Assembly (NCBI GenBank): GCA_900554945.1
Contig: USJN01000068.1
Location: 1-7,558 of the forward strand
Origin: an uncultured Coriobacteriaceae bacterium
Lineage (GTDB): Bacteria > Actinomycetota > Coriobacteriia > Coriobacteriales > Eggerthellaceae
Length of the DNA stretch: 7,558 nt
Direction of reading: 5' to 3'
Shown: piece by piece, positions 1 to 5,217 of the stretch
Layout of the letters: each line of letters opens with the position of its first letter
How positions within the stretch are numbered: the first letter of the stretch is position 1
Notes under the pieces: generated by a model
The model's database searches: none
What the model saw: only the letters and a program-made list of their open reading frames with translations
Told to the model about the DNA's origin: nothing
Program-made: the position numbers and the translations under genes

Positions 1-65
1 AATGGAATTCTTATATCAAGCAGCTTGACCTCTAGCGTACCAATCTTCGCCCCCTATTTTTCTTG

Positions 66-74
66 TGATAGCAT
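66..74 (+). promoter_or_regulatory. Possible extended -10 promoter for divIC
   Basis: The motif TGATAGCAT has the TGn extension followed by a TANNNT hexamer (69-74). The best -35 at the right distance (TTCGCC, 46-51) is poor. CTTGTGATAG at 62-71 recurs exactly at 2299-2308, just before the tRNA gene. If it is used, transcription would start near 81 and give a leader of about 145 nt carrying the 113-151 hairpin. TGn-TANNNT is short enough to occur several times by chance in a window this size. Confidence 0.25.
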
Positions 75-112
75 CGGGGCTGTTCAGCGGGTCAAGGATA
101 GAGCAAACCATC

Positions 113-151
113 ACGAAGCGCCGGCCGTTTTCCCACGTGCTGGCGCTTCGT
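113..151 (+). terminator. Strong hairpin, possible terminator or leader attenuator
   Basis: The arms ACGAAGCGCCGGC (113-125) and GCTGGCGCTTCGT (139-151) pair over 13 bp with one G-U, around a 13-nt loop that can close two more CG pairs. Only three Ts (151-153) follow, so the U-tract is weak. It may terminate an upstream gene lying outside the window. If the promoter near 66 is real, it is instead a structured 5' leader of the division gene. There is no T-run on the minus-strand side either. Confidence 0.45.
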
Positions 152-214
152 TTGTGTGGTATCCTGCGAAGAGCTTCTTGCATTACACACACTCTTATCA
201 AACCACGATGCACT

Positions 215-220
215 AAGGGG
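215..220 (+). promoter_or_regulatory. Ribosome binding site that decides a TTG start for divIC
   Basis: AAGGGG lies 7 nt before TTG at 228-230. The upstream in-frame ATG at 156 has no Shine-Dalgarno and would add 24 residues immediately after the hairpin. From TTG the protein begins M-TQQAKILSFDKARRA, which looks like a normal cytoplasmic N-terminus. Confidence 0.65.
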
Positions 221-227
221 CCATTCG

Positions 228-1343
228 TTGACACAGCAGGCGAAAATCCTTTCGTTTGACAAGGCGCGTCGCGCGCAAAGCGACCGCTCGCACTTACACG
301 ATTCATCCCGATACGCAACGCTCGATGCGCGCTCTTCCCGAACGGGGCATTCCTCCCGCGAGCATTCGGGGTCATATGCGGCCGCCCGCACGCGCCGGGA
401 CTCCGACTATGCCGCCCGCGCGGCGGAGCGCTTGCGCTATTCCGAAGACGACGCCCGCGAAATCCGCCAGCGCTCATACGACGGTGCCCGCGAGCGCTAC
501 TCGGGCGAGGGAGCTCGCGGCGAGTTCCAATCTCGCTCGTTCGGCGACGCCCGCGAAACCCGTTCCAGCTTGTATGATTCCCGACGCCCCGCCTCCAACA
601 GGGGGGCCTTCGGCGGACGCGCATATTCAGCGCAGTCGCGAGATGCTTACGCGGACAGCCGTCTTGCCTGGGACGATTCCCTTGATGGGGAAGATGCCGA
701 GCAAGCTGAGCGCGAGCCCGAAACGCTTTCTCGCTTCGAGAAGCTCAAGCGCAAGCACGCGAAAGACAAGGCTGATCGCAAGTTCGCGCGCCAGTACGGC
801 GGCAGCGGTGACGCTGCGTCTGGAGAAGGCGGCTCGCGTGCTGCGGTGTACAAGGGGGAAATGGGCTCGGCGCATCGCCGTTCCTCCCGCATGCAGAACG
901 AGGAATCGTCGTCCGCGTCGCGGCGCACCCGCGGTGGCGACTCTCAAAAACCCGCAGCGCGCCTTGTGAGGAAGCCTTGGTTCATCGCAACCGCGGTCAC
1001 GGCGTTTTGCCTGGTGTTCACCGTGTCGTTCCTCTACCCTTCAGCGGCGCAGCTCTATCATTCCGTGCGGGAGCGCGACCAGCTCCAGGCAGAATATGCC
1101 GCCATTGAGCAGCGCAACGACTCGATTCAGGCGACGGTCGACGCGCTTTCGACCGATGCGGGCGTGGAAGATCGCGCCCATCAGGAGTTCGGCTGGGTCT
1201 CGAAGGGCGAGAACGCCGTCACTGTGTACGGCCTCGATCTCGATGACGACTCGACGTTCACGGCAAGCATCGTACCTGGCAGCATCCCCGCTCCCGAGAC
1301 GTGGTACTCCAAGCTGCTCGATCCGATCTTCGGGGAGAAATAA
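228..1343 (+). CDS. divIC: Septum formation initiator (DivIC/FtsB family) with a long disordered cytoplasmic tail
   Basis: This is a 371-aa type II (N-in) membrane protein of the divisome. FtsB/DivIC proteins pair with FtsL at the septum to link FtsQ/DivIB to septal peptidoglycan synthesis. Residues 1-248 are low complexity and rich in Arg, Ser, Ala and Tyr, with recurring D/G-A-R units, then an acidic patch (149-165) and a basic patch (172-188). One transmembrane helix follows (about 251-270, after R-K-P-W), then a coiled coil (272-308) and the family signature VEDRAHQEFGWVSKGE (313-328). The tail ends in PETWYSKLLDPIFGEK, exposed outside the membrane. FtsB is about 100 aa in E. coli, so most of the length is the added tail. 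The TTG start is chosen for its Shine-Dalgarno. Its stop overlaps the ppx start by one base, indicating translational coupling. Family assignment is firm; the tail's role is unknown. Confidence 0.88.
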   Translation: MTQQAKILSFDKARRAQSDRSHLHDSSRYATLDARSSRTGHSSREHSGSYAAARTRRDSDYAARAAERLRYSEDDAREIRQRSYDGARERYSGEGARGEFQSRSFGDARETRSSLYDSRRPASNRGAFGGRAYSAQSRDAYADSRLAWDDSLDGEDAEQAEREPETLSRFEKLKRKHAKDKADRKFARQYGGSGDAASGEGGSRAAVYKGEMGSAHRRSSRMQNEESSSASRRTRGGDSQKPAARLVRKPWFIATAVTAFCLVFTVSFLYPSAAQLYHSVRERDQLQAEYAAIEQRNDSIQATVDALSTDAGVEDRAHQEFGWVSKGENAVTVYGLDLDDDSTFTASIVPGSIPAPETWYSKLLDPIFGEK

Positions 1344-2305
1344 TGCGCTGCGGGCGGTATGCCGCAATTGACATCGGGACGGTGACGTGCCGTATGCTCG
1401 TCGTCGATGCGGACGAGTCGGGGCTCCACGAGCTCACGCGGGAATACGCCATCACCAACCTCGGTGAAGGGGTGGACGCAACGGGCGAGCTCAAGCCCGA
1501 GGCGATCGACCGCGTCGTTCGAGCCATCGACGGGTTCCTCGCGGTGCGCGATTCGCTCTCGACGCCTGATCATCCGGTGATCCGCACCGTTGCGGTGGCG
1601 ACATCGGCAGCTCGCGACGCGCGCAACGCCGCTGATTTCGCAGCGCGCCTGCGCGAGCGGGGCATCGAGCTTTCCGTTATCCCCGGATCCCGCGAGGCCG
1701 CGCTGTCGTTTTCGGGCGCCTCGATCGATTTTTCGGGTGAACGCCTCATGGTGGTCGACGTGGGCGGCGGCTCGACTGAGGTCGTCATGGGAACGGGTGG
1801 CGCCGAGCCTTTGTGCGCGCATTCCTTCAACGTGGGATGCCGCCGTGTGACTGAGAAGTTCCTGGCGAGTGACCCGCCTGCGCCCGAGGAGCTTGCCCAG
1901 GCGCGCGCATGGATTCGAGAGCAGATGGCTTCCTGGTTCGCCGATCAGGCGAAAGAGGCGGCGTCGCTCGAGCGTGTCATCGCGGTGGCGGGCACGGCGA
2001 CAACCGTCGTCAGCATCCGCGAGCGCATGGAGACCTACGACTCCTCGCGCGTTCACAAGGCGCGGGTTTCTCGGCAGGATCTGCTCGAAGTGTACGAGCG
2101 CTTGGCTGCTCTGCCGCTTTCTGAACGAATGCAGGTGGTGGGGCTCGACCCCAAGCGCGCGCCCGTGATGGTCGCGGGGCTTCTCATCCTCCTCGAAGTG
2201 CTCGATTTCGCCGGCATTGATGCGTTTACGGTGAGCGAAACGGACATTCTGCATGGTATTACGCTCGCAGTCTCGCATGAGGCCTGCGAAAAATCGTGCT
2301 TGTGA
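1343..2305 (+). CDS. ppx: Exopolyphosphatase / pppGpp phosphatase family (Ppx/GppA)
   Basis: This 320-aa cytoplasmic enzyme belongs to the ASKHA fold. Family members remove terminal phosphate from polyphosphate or convert pppGpp to ppGpp. The motifs appear in order: phosphate-1 loop AAIDIGTVTCRMLVVD (7-22), VATSAARDARN (85-95), IPGSREAALSF with the presumed catalytic Glu (E118), phosphate-2 loop VVDVGGGSTE (137-146), adenosine-type motif VAGTATTV (215-222), and the C-terminal GLDPKRAPVMVAG (267-279) with VSETDILHG (297-305). At about 320 aa it matches the short actinobacterial form that lacks the C-terminal HD-like domain of E. coli Ppx. ATG at 1343 overlaps the divIC stop (TAATG) and has GGGGAG 5 nt upstream. 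An in-frame ATG at 1301 would overlap divIC by 43 nt and is less likely. The sequence cannot separate polyphosphate from pppGpp as substrate. Confidence 0.9.
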   Translation: MRCGRYAAIDIGTVTCRMLVVDADESGLHELTREYAITNLGEGVDATGELKPEAIDRVVRAIDGFLAVRDSLSTPDHPVIRTVAVATSAARDARNAADFAARLRERGIELSVIPGSREAALSFSGASIDFSGERLMVVDVGGGSTEVVMGTGGAEPLCAHSFNVGCRRVTEKFLASDPPAPEELAQARAWIREQMASWFADQAKEAASLERVIAVAGTATTVVSIRERMETYDSSRVHKARVSRQDLLEVYERLAALPLSERMQVVGLDPKRAPVMVAGLLILLEVLDFAGIDAFTVSETDILHGITLAVSHEACEKSCL

Positions 2306-2311
2306 TAGGAT
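2303..2311 (+). promoter_or_regulatory. Possible extended -10 promoter for tRNA-Leu
   Basis: TGATAGGAT (TGn plus TAGGAT) overlaps the ppx stop codon and would start transcription near 2318, giving an 11-nt tRNA leader. The -35 region is unconvincing. The tRNA could equally be transcribed through from ppx and cut out by processing. A perfect 7-bp hairpin, GATTTGC-ACGA-GCAAATC (2309-2326), lies between this site and the tRNA. Confidence 0.3.
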
Positions 2312-2328
2312 TTGCACGAGCAAATCAC

Positions 2329-2413
2329 GGGGGCGTGGCGGAATTGGCATACGCAGCGGACTTAAAATCCGCCGCCGCAAGGCTTGTGGGTTCGAGTCCC
2401 ACCGCCCCTACCA
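2329..2413 (+). tRNA. tRNA-Leu (anticodon UAA)
   Basis: An 85-nt class II tRNA. The acceptor stem is GGGGGCG (2329-2335) with CGCCCCT (2403-2409), with one terminal G-U pair. The D stem is GCG (2338-2340) with CGC (2352-2354). The anticodon stem is GCGGA/TCCGC with loop CTTAAAA (2361-2367), so the anticodon is TAA at 2363-2365. The long variable arm has stem GCC/GGC (2374-2376, 2381-2383). The T arm is GTGGG-TTCGAGT-CCCAC (2386-2402). Discriminator A (2410) and the long variable arm fit leucine. CCA is encoded (2411-2413). It reads the codons UUA and UUG. UUA is rare here; I noticed one in divIC (294) and one in the polyprenyl synthase gene (3080). Confidence 0.97.
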
Positions 2414-2467
2414 GATGTTTGCTTCTGGAAACGTTCGATCTATGAAGACAGGCGATTTACCGACCGC

Positions 2468-3517
2468 ATGGAAACCATCAACGACATCATCGCATTGACC
2501 GAGCAGCCCCCCACCTCTTTCGAGGAGTACCTGAGCTGTTACGCGTCCAAAATTGGGGACATCCTCAACGCCTACATTCCGTCGGGCTCTCATCCCGATA
2601 TGGATCGCTATCTCTATGATCCCCTGAAGCGCTATAGCGAAAACGGCGGCAAGCGCCACCGCCCGCTCATCTGCTTCGCAGCATGTCGCGCAGTCGGCGG
2701 GAACATGGAGCTCGCCACGAGCGCTGCGGCGGCTATCGAGCATTTCCACACGGCGGCACTCATTCACGACGACATCGCTGACGAGGCCGAGCTGCGCCGC
2801 GGCGAGCCCTGTCTGCACCTTACCGAGGGCATAGGACTTGCCATCAATATGGGAGACCTTGCGTTGTCCCTGGTCAACGGTACGGTAATCAATGATCCGC
2901 TGTTGAGCGACGCGGTGAAGGTGTGTGTGGTCAGCGAGCTGATCGAAATGACGCGACGCACGATCGAGGGCCAGGCGCTCGACATCGGATGGGCGCGCGA
3001 CGGTCGCTACGACATCACGCCCGAGGATTACCTGGTCATGGCGACGCACAAGACCGCGCACTATTCGGGCGCGGTGCCCTTAGCGGTCGGCGCCATCGTG
3101 GGCGGCGGCACCGAGCAGCAGATCGAGGCGCTGCGCTCTTACGGCCTCGACACGGGGCTCGCTTTCCAGATCCAAGACGATTTGCTGAACCTCATCGGCA
3201 GCGAGGAATCCACCAAGAAGGATTTCCGCAGCGACATCACCGAGGGCAAGCGCACTCTCATGGTCGTCCATGCGCTGCAGAACTCCCCGAAGCGCGAGCG
3301 CCTGATCGAGATCCTCTCCTCGAAGGAGAAGGATTCTGCCGTTCTCGCCGAGGCGGTCGATATTATGGTCGAGTCCGGATCCATCGAGTATGCGCGCACC
3401 TACGCGGAAAACCTGACGAGCATCGCCAAGAATCGCCTGGTCGACCTTGTCGAGCCGTCCGATTCGCTGAAGCTGCTCATCTCCATGGCCGATTGGTTCG
3501 TCAACAGATTGAAGTAG
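2468..3517 (+). CDS. Trans-polyprenyl diphosphate synthase (class 1, IspA/IspB/IdsA family)
   Basis: This 349-aa all-helical enzyme condenses isopentenyl diphosphate onto an allylic diphosphate. Visible motifs are GGKRHRP (60-66, IPP binding), the first Asp-rich motif DDIAD (101-105) followed by RR (110-111), GQALDI (168-173), K195-T196, the second Asp-rich motif QDDLLN (236-241), and SDITEGKRT (255-263). There is no two-residue insertion in the first motif, and residues 4 and 5 before it are Ala (AALIHDD). In this family that leaves the pocket open, so a product of C20 or longer is more likely than farnesyl; the menaquinone side chain is a plausible use. The second motif ends in Asn instead of Asp. 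The ATG at 2468 has only a weak ribosome site (AGG, 15 nt upstream), but no alternative start exists between it and the tRNA. It lies 54 nt after the tRNA and 9 nt before the next gene. Confidence 0.9.
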   Translation: METINDIIALTEQPPTSFEEYLSCYASKIGDILNAYIPSGSHPDMDRYLYDPLKRYSENGGKRHRPLICFAACRAVGGNMELATSAAAAIEHFHTAALIHDDIADEAELRRGEPCLHLTEGIGLAINMGDLALSLVNGTVINDPLLSDAVKVCVVSELIEMTRRTIEGQALDIGWARDGRYDITPEDYLVMATHKTAHYSGAVPLAVGAIVGGGTEQQIEALRSYGLDTGLAFQIQDDLLNLIGSEESTKKDFRSDITEGKRTLMVVHALQNSPKRERLIEILSSKEKDSAVLAEAVDIMVESGSIEYARTYAENLTSIAKNRLVDLVEPSDSLKLLISMADWFVNRLK

Positions 3518-3526
3518 GCGGTTCTC

Positions 3527-4441
3527 ATGGATAGGATCAAACGAAACGACAAAGGGCCGGCGGTCGAGGACGTGCAGCAGCGCCTCGTTGCTGCCGATTG
3601 CCTTGAGGAAGGCGCCGTGAGCGGCGTCTTCGACGACGTGACGGTCGCTGCGGTGCGCGCCTTCTGCGTGAAATCGGGCCTTCCTGCGGCCGAAGAGGTC
3701 GACGAGAAGGTGTGGTCGGCGCTCGTCGACGCGACGTTCTCCCTGGGCGATCGCACGCTCTACCTGCGCATGCCGTACTTCCATGGTCGCGATGTGCGCG
3801 AGCTGCAGCAGGTGCTTTCCGCGCTCGGGTTCGCCTGCGGCGTGATCGACGGCATCTTCGGCGCCCATACCGAAGACGCGCTGCGCAAGTTCCAGCTCAA
3901 TCTGGGCCTTCCTTCCGATGGCATCGCGGGCGCGTACACGTATGCCGCGATCCAGAACCTGCACCATTCGTGGGTCGGCAAGGCGGCCATCCACGAGATT
4001 GTCCACCTCGGATTCGCGCGTGCGGCGGGAGTGCTCGAGCGGAACGCGCTGTGCCTGTTCGGTACCGAGGAGTTCGCCCGCAGCGTCGCGTCGCGCATGT
4101 CGAACCTCTCGCTTGCTACGAACCCGCAGTCGAAGATCCTCTCTGCGGACTCGCTTCTTGTTGCGCCTGACGAGTCGATGCTGCTGGTGCACATCGTGCT
4201 TCCCGAAGAGGAGGCCGTGCAGAAGATACCGCGCGTGAGCTACGAGGACGAGGCCACGCTGCCGCTTCGCTTGGAGCAGGCCATCGCCGCAGCTCGCAAG
4301 GCGACGCCGCGGCGCATCGCTATCGAGCTTCCCGGTCGTGTGTGGGAAGACGCGGGTGAGGGCCGCAGCGCCCAGCATTTCGCGATTACCCTGCTCGACG
4401 CTTTGTGCACTGCGCTTTCCCAAAGCGAGCGCTCTGCCTAA
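3527..4441 (+). CDS. CwlM-like protein: two peptidoglycan-binding domains plus a degenerate C-terminal domain
   Basis: A 304-aa protein with no signal peptide or membrane segment, so probably cytoplasmic. Two PG_binding_1 repeats are visible: residues 4-68 (divergent; GPAVEDVQQRL...VWSAL) and 84-146 (DVRELQQVLSALGF, GVIDGIFGAHTEDALRKFQ, LPSDGIAGAYTYAAIQNL). The join, with LGDRTLYLRMPYFHGRDV (73-90), resembles the same region of Mycobacterium tuberculosis CwlM as I remember it. CwlM is a cytoplasmic regulator of MurA in which the same two domains precede an Amidase_3 domain. Here residues 150-304 have roughly the length of that domain, but no DPGHGG motif and no clear His/Glu zinc ligands, so any amidase relic would be inactive. 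The gene starts 9 nt after the polyprenyl synthase gene and is probably in the same operon, ending at the terminator 31 nt downstream. The domains are clear; the CwlM link is inference. Confidence 0.82.
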   Translation: MDRIKRNDKGPAVEDVQQRLVAADCLEEGAVSGVFDDVTVAAVRAFCVKSGLPAAEEVDEKVWSALVDATFSLGDRTLYLRMPYFHGRDVRELQQVLSALGFACGVIDGIFGAHTEDALRKFQLNLGLPSDGIAGAYTYAAIQNLHHSWVGKAAIHEIVHLGFARAAGVLERNALCLFGTEEFARSVASRMSNLSLATNPQSKILSADSLLVAPDESMLLVHIVLPEEEAVQKIPRVSYEDEATLPLRLEQAIAAARKATPRRIAIELPGRVWEDAGEGRSAQHFAITLLDALCTALSQSERSA

Positions 4442-4471
4442 GCATCGCTTGCAGCGCGTCTGCGGGAGGGG

Positions 4472-4495
4472 CCGTGGCGCTCCGCACGGGTTTTT
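4472..4495 (+). terminator. Rho-independent terminator after the CwlM-like gene
   Basis: CCGTG (4472-4476) pairs with CACGG (4485-4489). With G4477 bulged, CG/CG pairs continue to a CTC loop. TTTTT (4491-4495) follows after one G. The stem is short but GC-rich, and the position 31 nt after the stop is right. Confidence 0.7.
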
Positions 4496-4515
4496 GTGAA
4501 GCAATCGAAGAAGCT

Positions 4516-4546
4516 GTACGAGAGCCGCCGAGCGCGGCTTTCGTGC
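4516..4546 (+). repeat. 13-bp hairpin just after the terminator
   Basis: GTACGAGAGCCGC (4516-4528) pairs with GCGGCTTTCGTGC (4534-4546) across a 5-nt loop, CGAGC, including two G-U pairs. No T-run follows on either strand, so it is not a standard terminator. It may be a second, U-poor terminator, a stabilising 3' structure, or part of an unrecognised RNA. Confidence 0.6.
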
Positions 4547-4608
4547 TATATGGGAGCGTTGTATGCAAGGTGTTCGATACCCTTGGTGAGTCGTGAACTT
4601 AAGCCGCT

Positions 4609-4639
4609 TTTACCTGGGGCTTCACCTAAAACCTATAAT
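4609..4639 (+). promoter_or_regulatory. Possible promoter with consensus -10
   Basis: TATAAT (4634-4639) is a perfect -10. The nearest -35-like hexamer is TTTACC (4609-4614), 19 bp away and only 4/6. It would drive the small regulator gene or an RNA in the gap. Confidence 0.3.
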
Positions 4640-4663
4640 CTGCCGTATTTTGCGGGATTTTTC

Positions 4664-4693
4664 TTGTCGTATCGACGTTCGACATGACATAAT
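4664..4693 (+). promoter_or_regulatory. Probable promoter of the winged-helix gene
   Basis: TTGTCG (4664-4669, 4/6) and CATAAT (4688-4693, 5/6) are 18 bp apart, and TGA before the hexamer gives a TGn-extended -10. Transcription would start near 4700, leaving a leader of about 195 nt that carries the hairpin at 4786-4812. Confidence 0.42.
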
Positions 4694-4785
4694 ACCTGAC
4701 AGTTGTGTAGGTACTGGGAACTCTTGCTACGAGGGCATCGGCAAACAAGGAGCATTGCTTTTTGGCGCATCCGACGCTTCTTGTC

Positions 4786-4812
4786 GCAAGCGCTTAGGAG
4801 CGAAGTGCTTGC
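4786..4812 (+). promoter_or_regulatory. Leader hairpin upstream of the winged-helix gene
   Basis: GCAAGCGCTT (4786-4795) pairs with AAGTGCTTGC (4803-4812) over 10 bp with one G-U; the loop is AGGAGCG. It is followed by GCTCGA (4811-4816) and an inverted TCGAGC (4827-4832), the latter inside the palindrome GCTCGAGC. It could be an operator for the downstream DNA-binding protein or a leader RNA structure. The loop contains AGGAG, which could hide or present a Shine-Dalgarno, although no start codon follows at a suitable distance. Confidence 0.4.
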
Positions 4813-4894
4813 TCGATTGGTCTAGCTCGAGCGGGCAGCTCTCTTGACGTTTGCCCCTCGCTTTCTCGGTGAGCAGCAGAAGAAAAAGGACACT

Positions 4895-5164
4895 ATGGTT
4901 TCAAAGGAAGAAGCGCTTGCGGAGGAGCAGCGCGAGCATCTCACCCCGATGCAGGAGCGTTTGCTCGGCTATATCGCCTTTCGAACCATCGGTCGAGATG
5001 GAACGAGCGAATCGAAGCGCCAGCTTGCCGAGCATCTTCGCAGTAGCACGAAGACGGTTGACCGTGCGATCACCCGCCTGAGCAACGAGGGCTACATCGA
5101 GGTGGAGGAGAACCTTCTTCCCGATGGTCGACAAGGTCCGAATACGTACCGATTGAGCAGGTAA
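4895..5164 (+). CDS. Small winged helix-turn-helix DNA-binding protein
   Basis: An 89-aa soluble protein that is almost entirely one DNA-binding domain. Helix 1 spans about 17-31 (TPMQERLLGYIAFR), helix 2 about 39-49 (SESKRQLAEHLR), the recognition helix about 51-64 (STKTVDRAITRLSNEG), and a beta wing 67-87 (YIEVEENLLPDGRQGPNTYRL). The K-R-Q-L-A-x-x-L then T-V-x-R-A-I-x-R-L pattern fits the MarR/GntR/HTH_36 group of winged helices, but I cannot name a subfamily. There is no effector or dimerisation domain. ATG 4895 is chosen because AAGGA (4886-4890) precedes it by 4 nt; an upstream TTG at 4844 would add 17 residues without a good ribosome site. It sits alone between two terminated blocks, upstream of leuCD in the same direction. 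Control of its own promoter or of leuCD is only a guess from position. Confidence 0.75.
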   Translation: MVSKEEALAEEQREHLTPMQERLLGYIAFRTIGRDGTSESKRQLAEHLRSSTKTVDRAITRLSNEGYIEVEENLLPDGRQGPNTYRLSR

Positions 5165-5217
5165 TTCGGCACTTCGCTTTCGTCCTTGCCGCAGGATGCT
5201 GCTGCAGAGGAGCGACT

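Larger units (their letters stand above)
1..227 (+). other. Leader / intergenic region upstream of divIC
   Basis: I see no complete gene here. An open frame from the left edge ends in TGA at 26-28 (last codons read MEFLYQAA), which could be the 3' end of an upstream gene but is too short to judge. The rest contains a weak extended -10 motif (66-74), a strong hairpin (113-151) and the ribosome binding site of the division gene (215-220). Several overlapping frames on both strands stay open only because of the GC-rich composition. Confidence 0.5.
4442..4894 (+). other. 453-nt intergenic region with several structured elements
   Basis: No convincing gene is present. Open frames that start at GTG 4496 and GTG 4593 lack ribosome sites and show no family resemblance. 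From left to right the region holds a terminator (4472-4495), a 13-bp hairpin (4516-4546), a perfect TATAAT (4634-4639), an extended -10 (4685-4693), a Shine-Dalgarno-like AAGGAG (4747-4752) without a good start codon, a 10-bp hairpin (4786-4812), and the palindrome GCTCGAGC (4825-4832). Base composition is more AT-rich around 4620-4720 than in the flanking genes, as expected for promoter DNA. A small RNA between about 4646 and 4812 is possible but unproven. Confidence 0.5.

Noticed and set aside
16..624. A 202-aa minus-strand open frame
   Set aside because: It is antisense to the divIC leader and tail, with no ribosome site logic or recognisable domain; the composition mirrors the sense gene.
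256..969. A 237-aa open frame in another frame of divIC
   Set aside because: It lies inside the divIC gene, is Ala/Arg/Pro-rich low-complexity sequence without a family pattern, and stays open because of the repetitive GC-rich tail coding.
1181..2380. Long minus-strand open frame (399 aa) opposite ppx and the tRNA
   Set aside because: It overlaps a well-supported enzyme gene and a tRNA gene; the His/Arg-rich sequence is typical of antisense translation of GC-rich genes.
3080..4504. 474-aa minus-strand open frame
   Set aside because: It is antisense to two genes with clear motifs and crosses the terminator. It has no domain.
4496..4687. 63-aa frame from GTG after the terminator
   Set aside because: It starts immediately after the terminator T-run with no ribosome site, and runs through the 13-bp hairpin.
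4640..4820. A standard structural RNA (SRP RNA, 6S, tmRNA)
   Set aside because: I looked for the conserved SRP loop and other familiar motifs and saw none.
4844..4894. TTG 4844 as the start of the winged-helix protein, or TTGACG there as a -35 box
   Set aside because: There is no ribosome site before the TTG and ATG 4895 has one; no -10 hexamer lies 16-19 bp after TTGACG.
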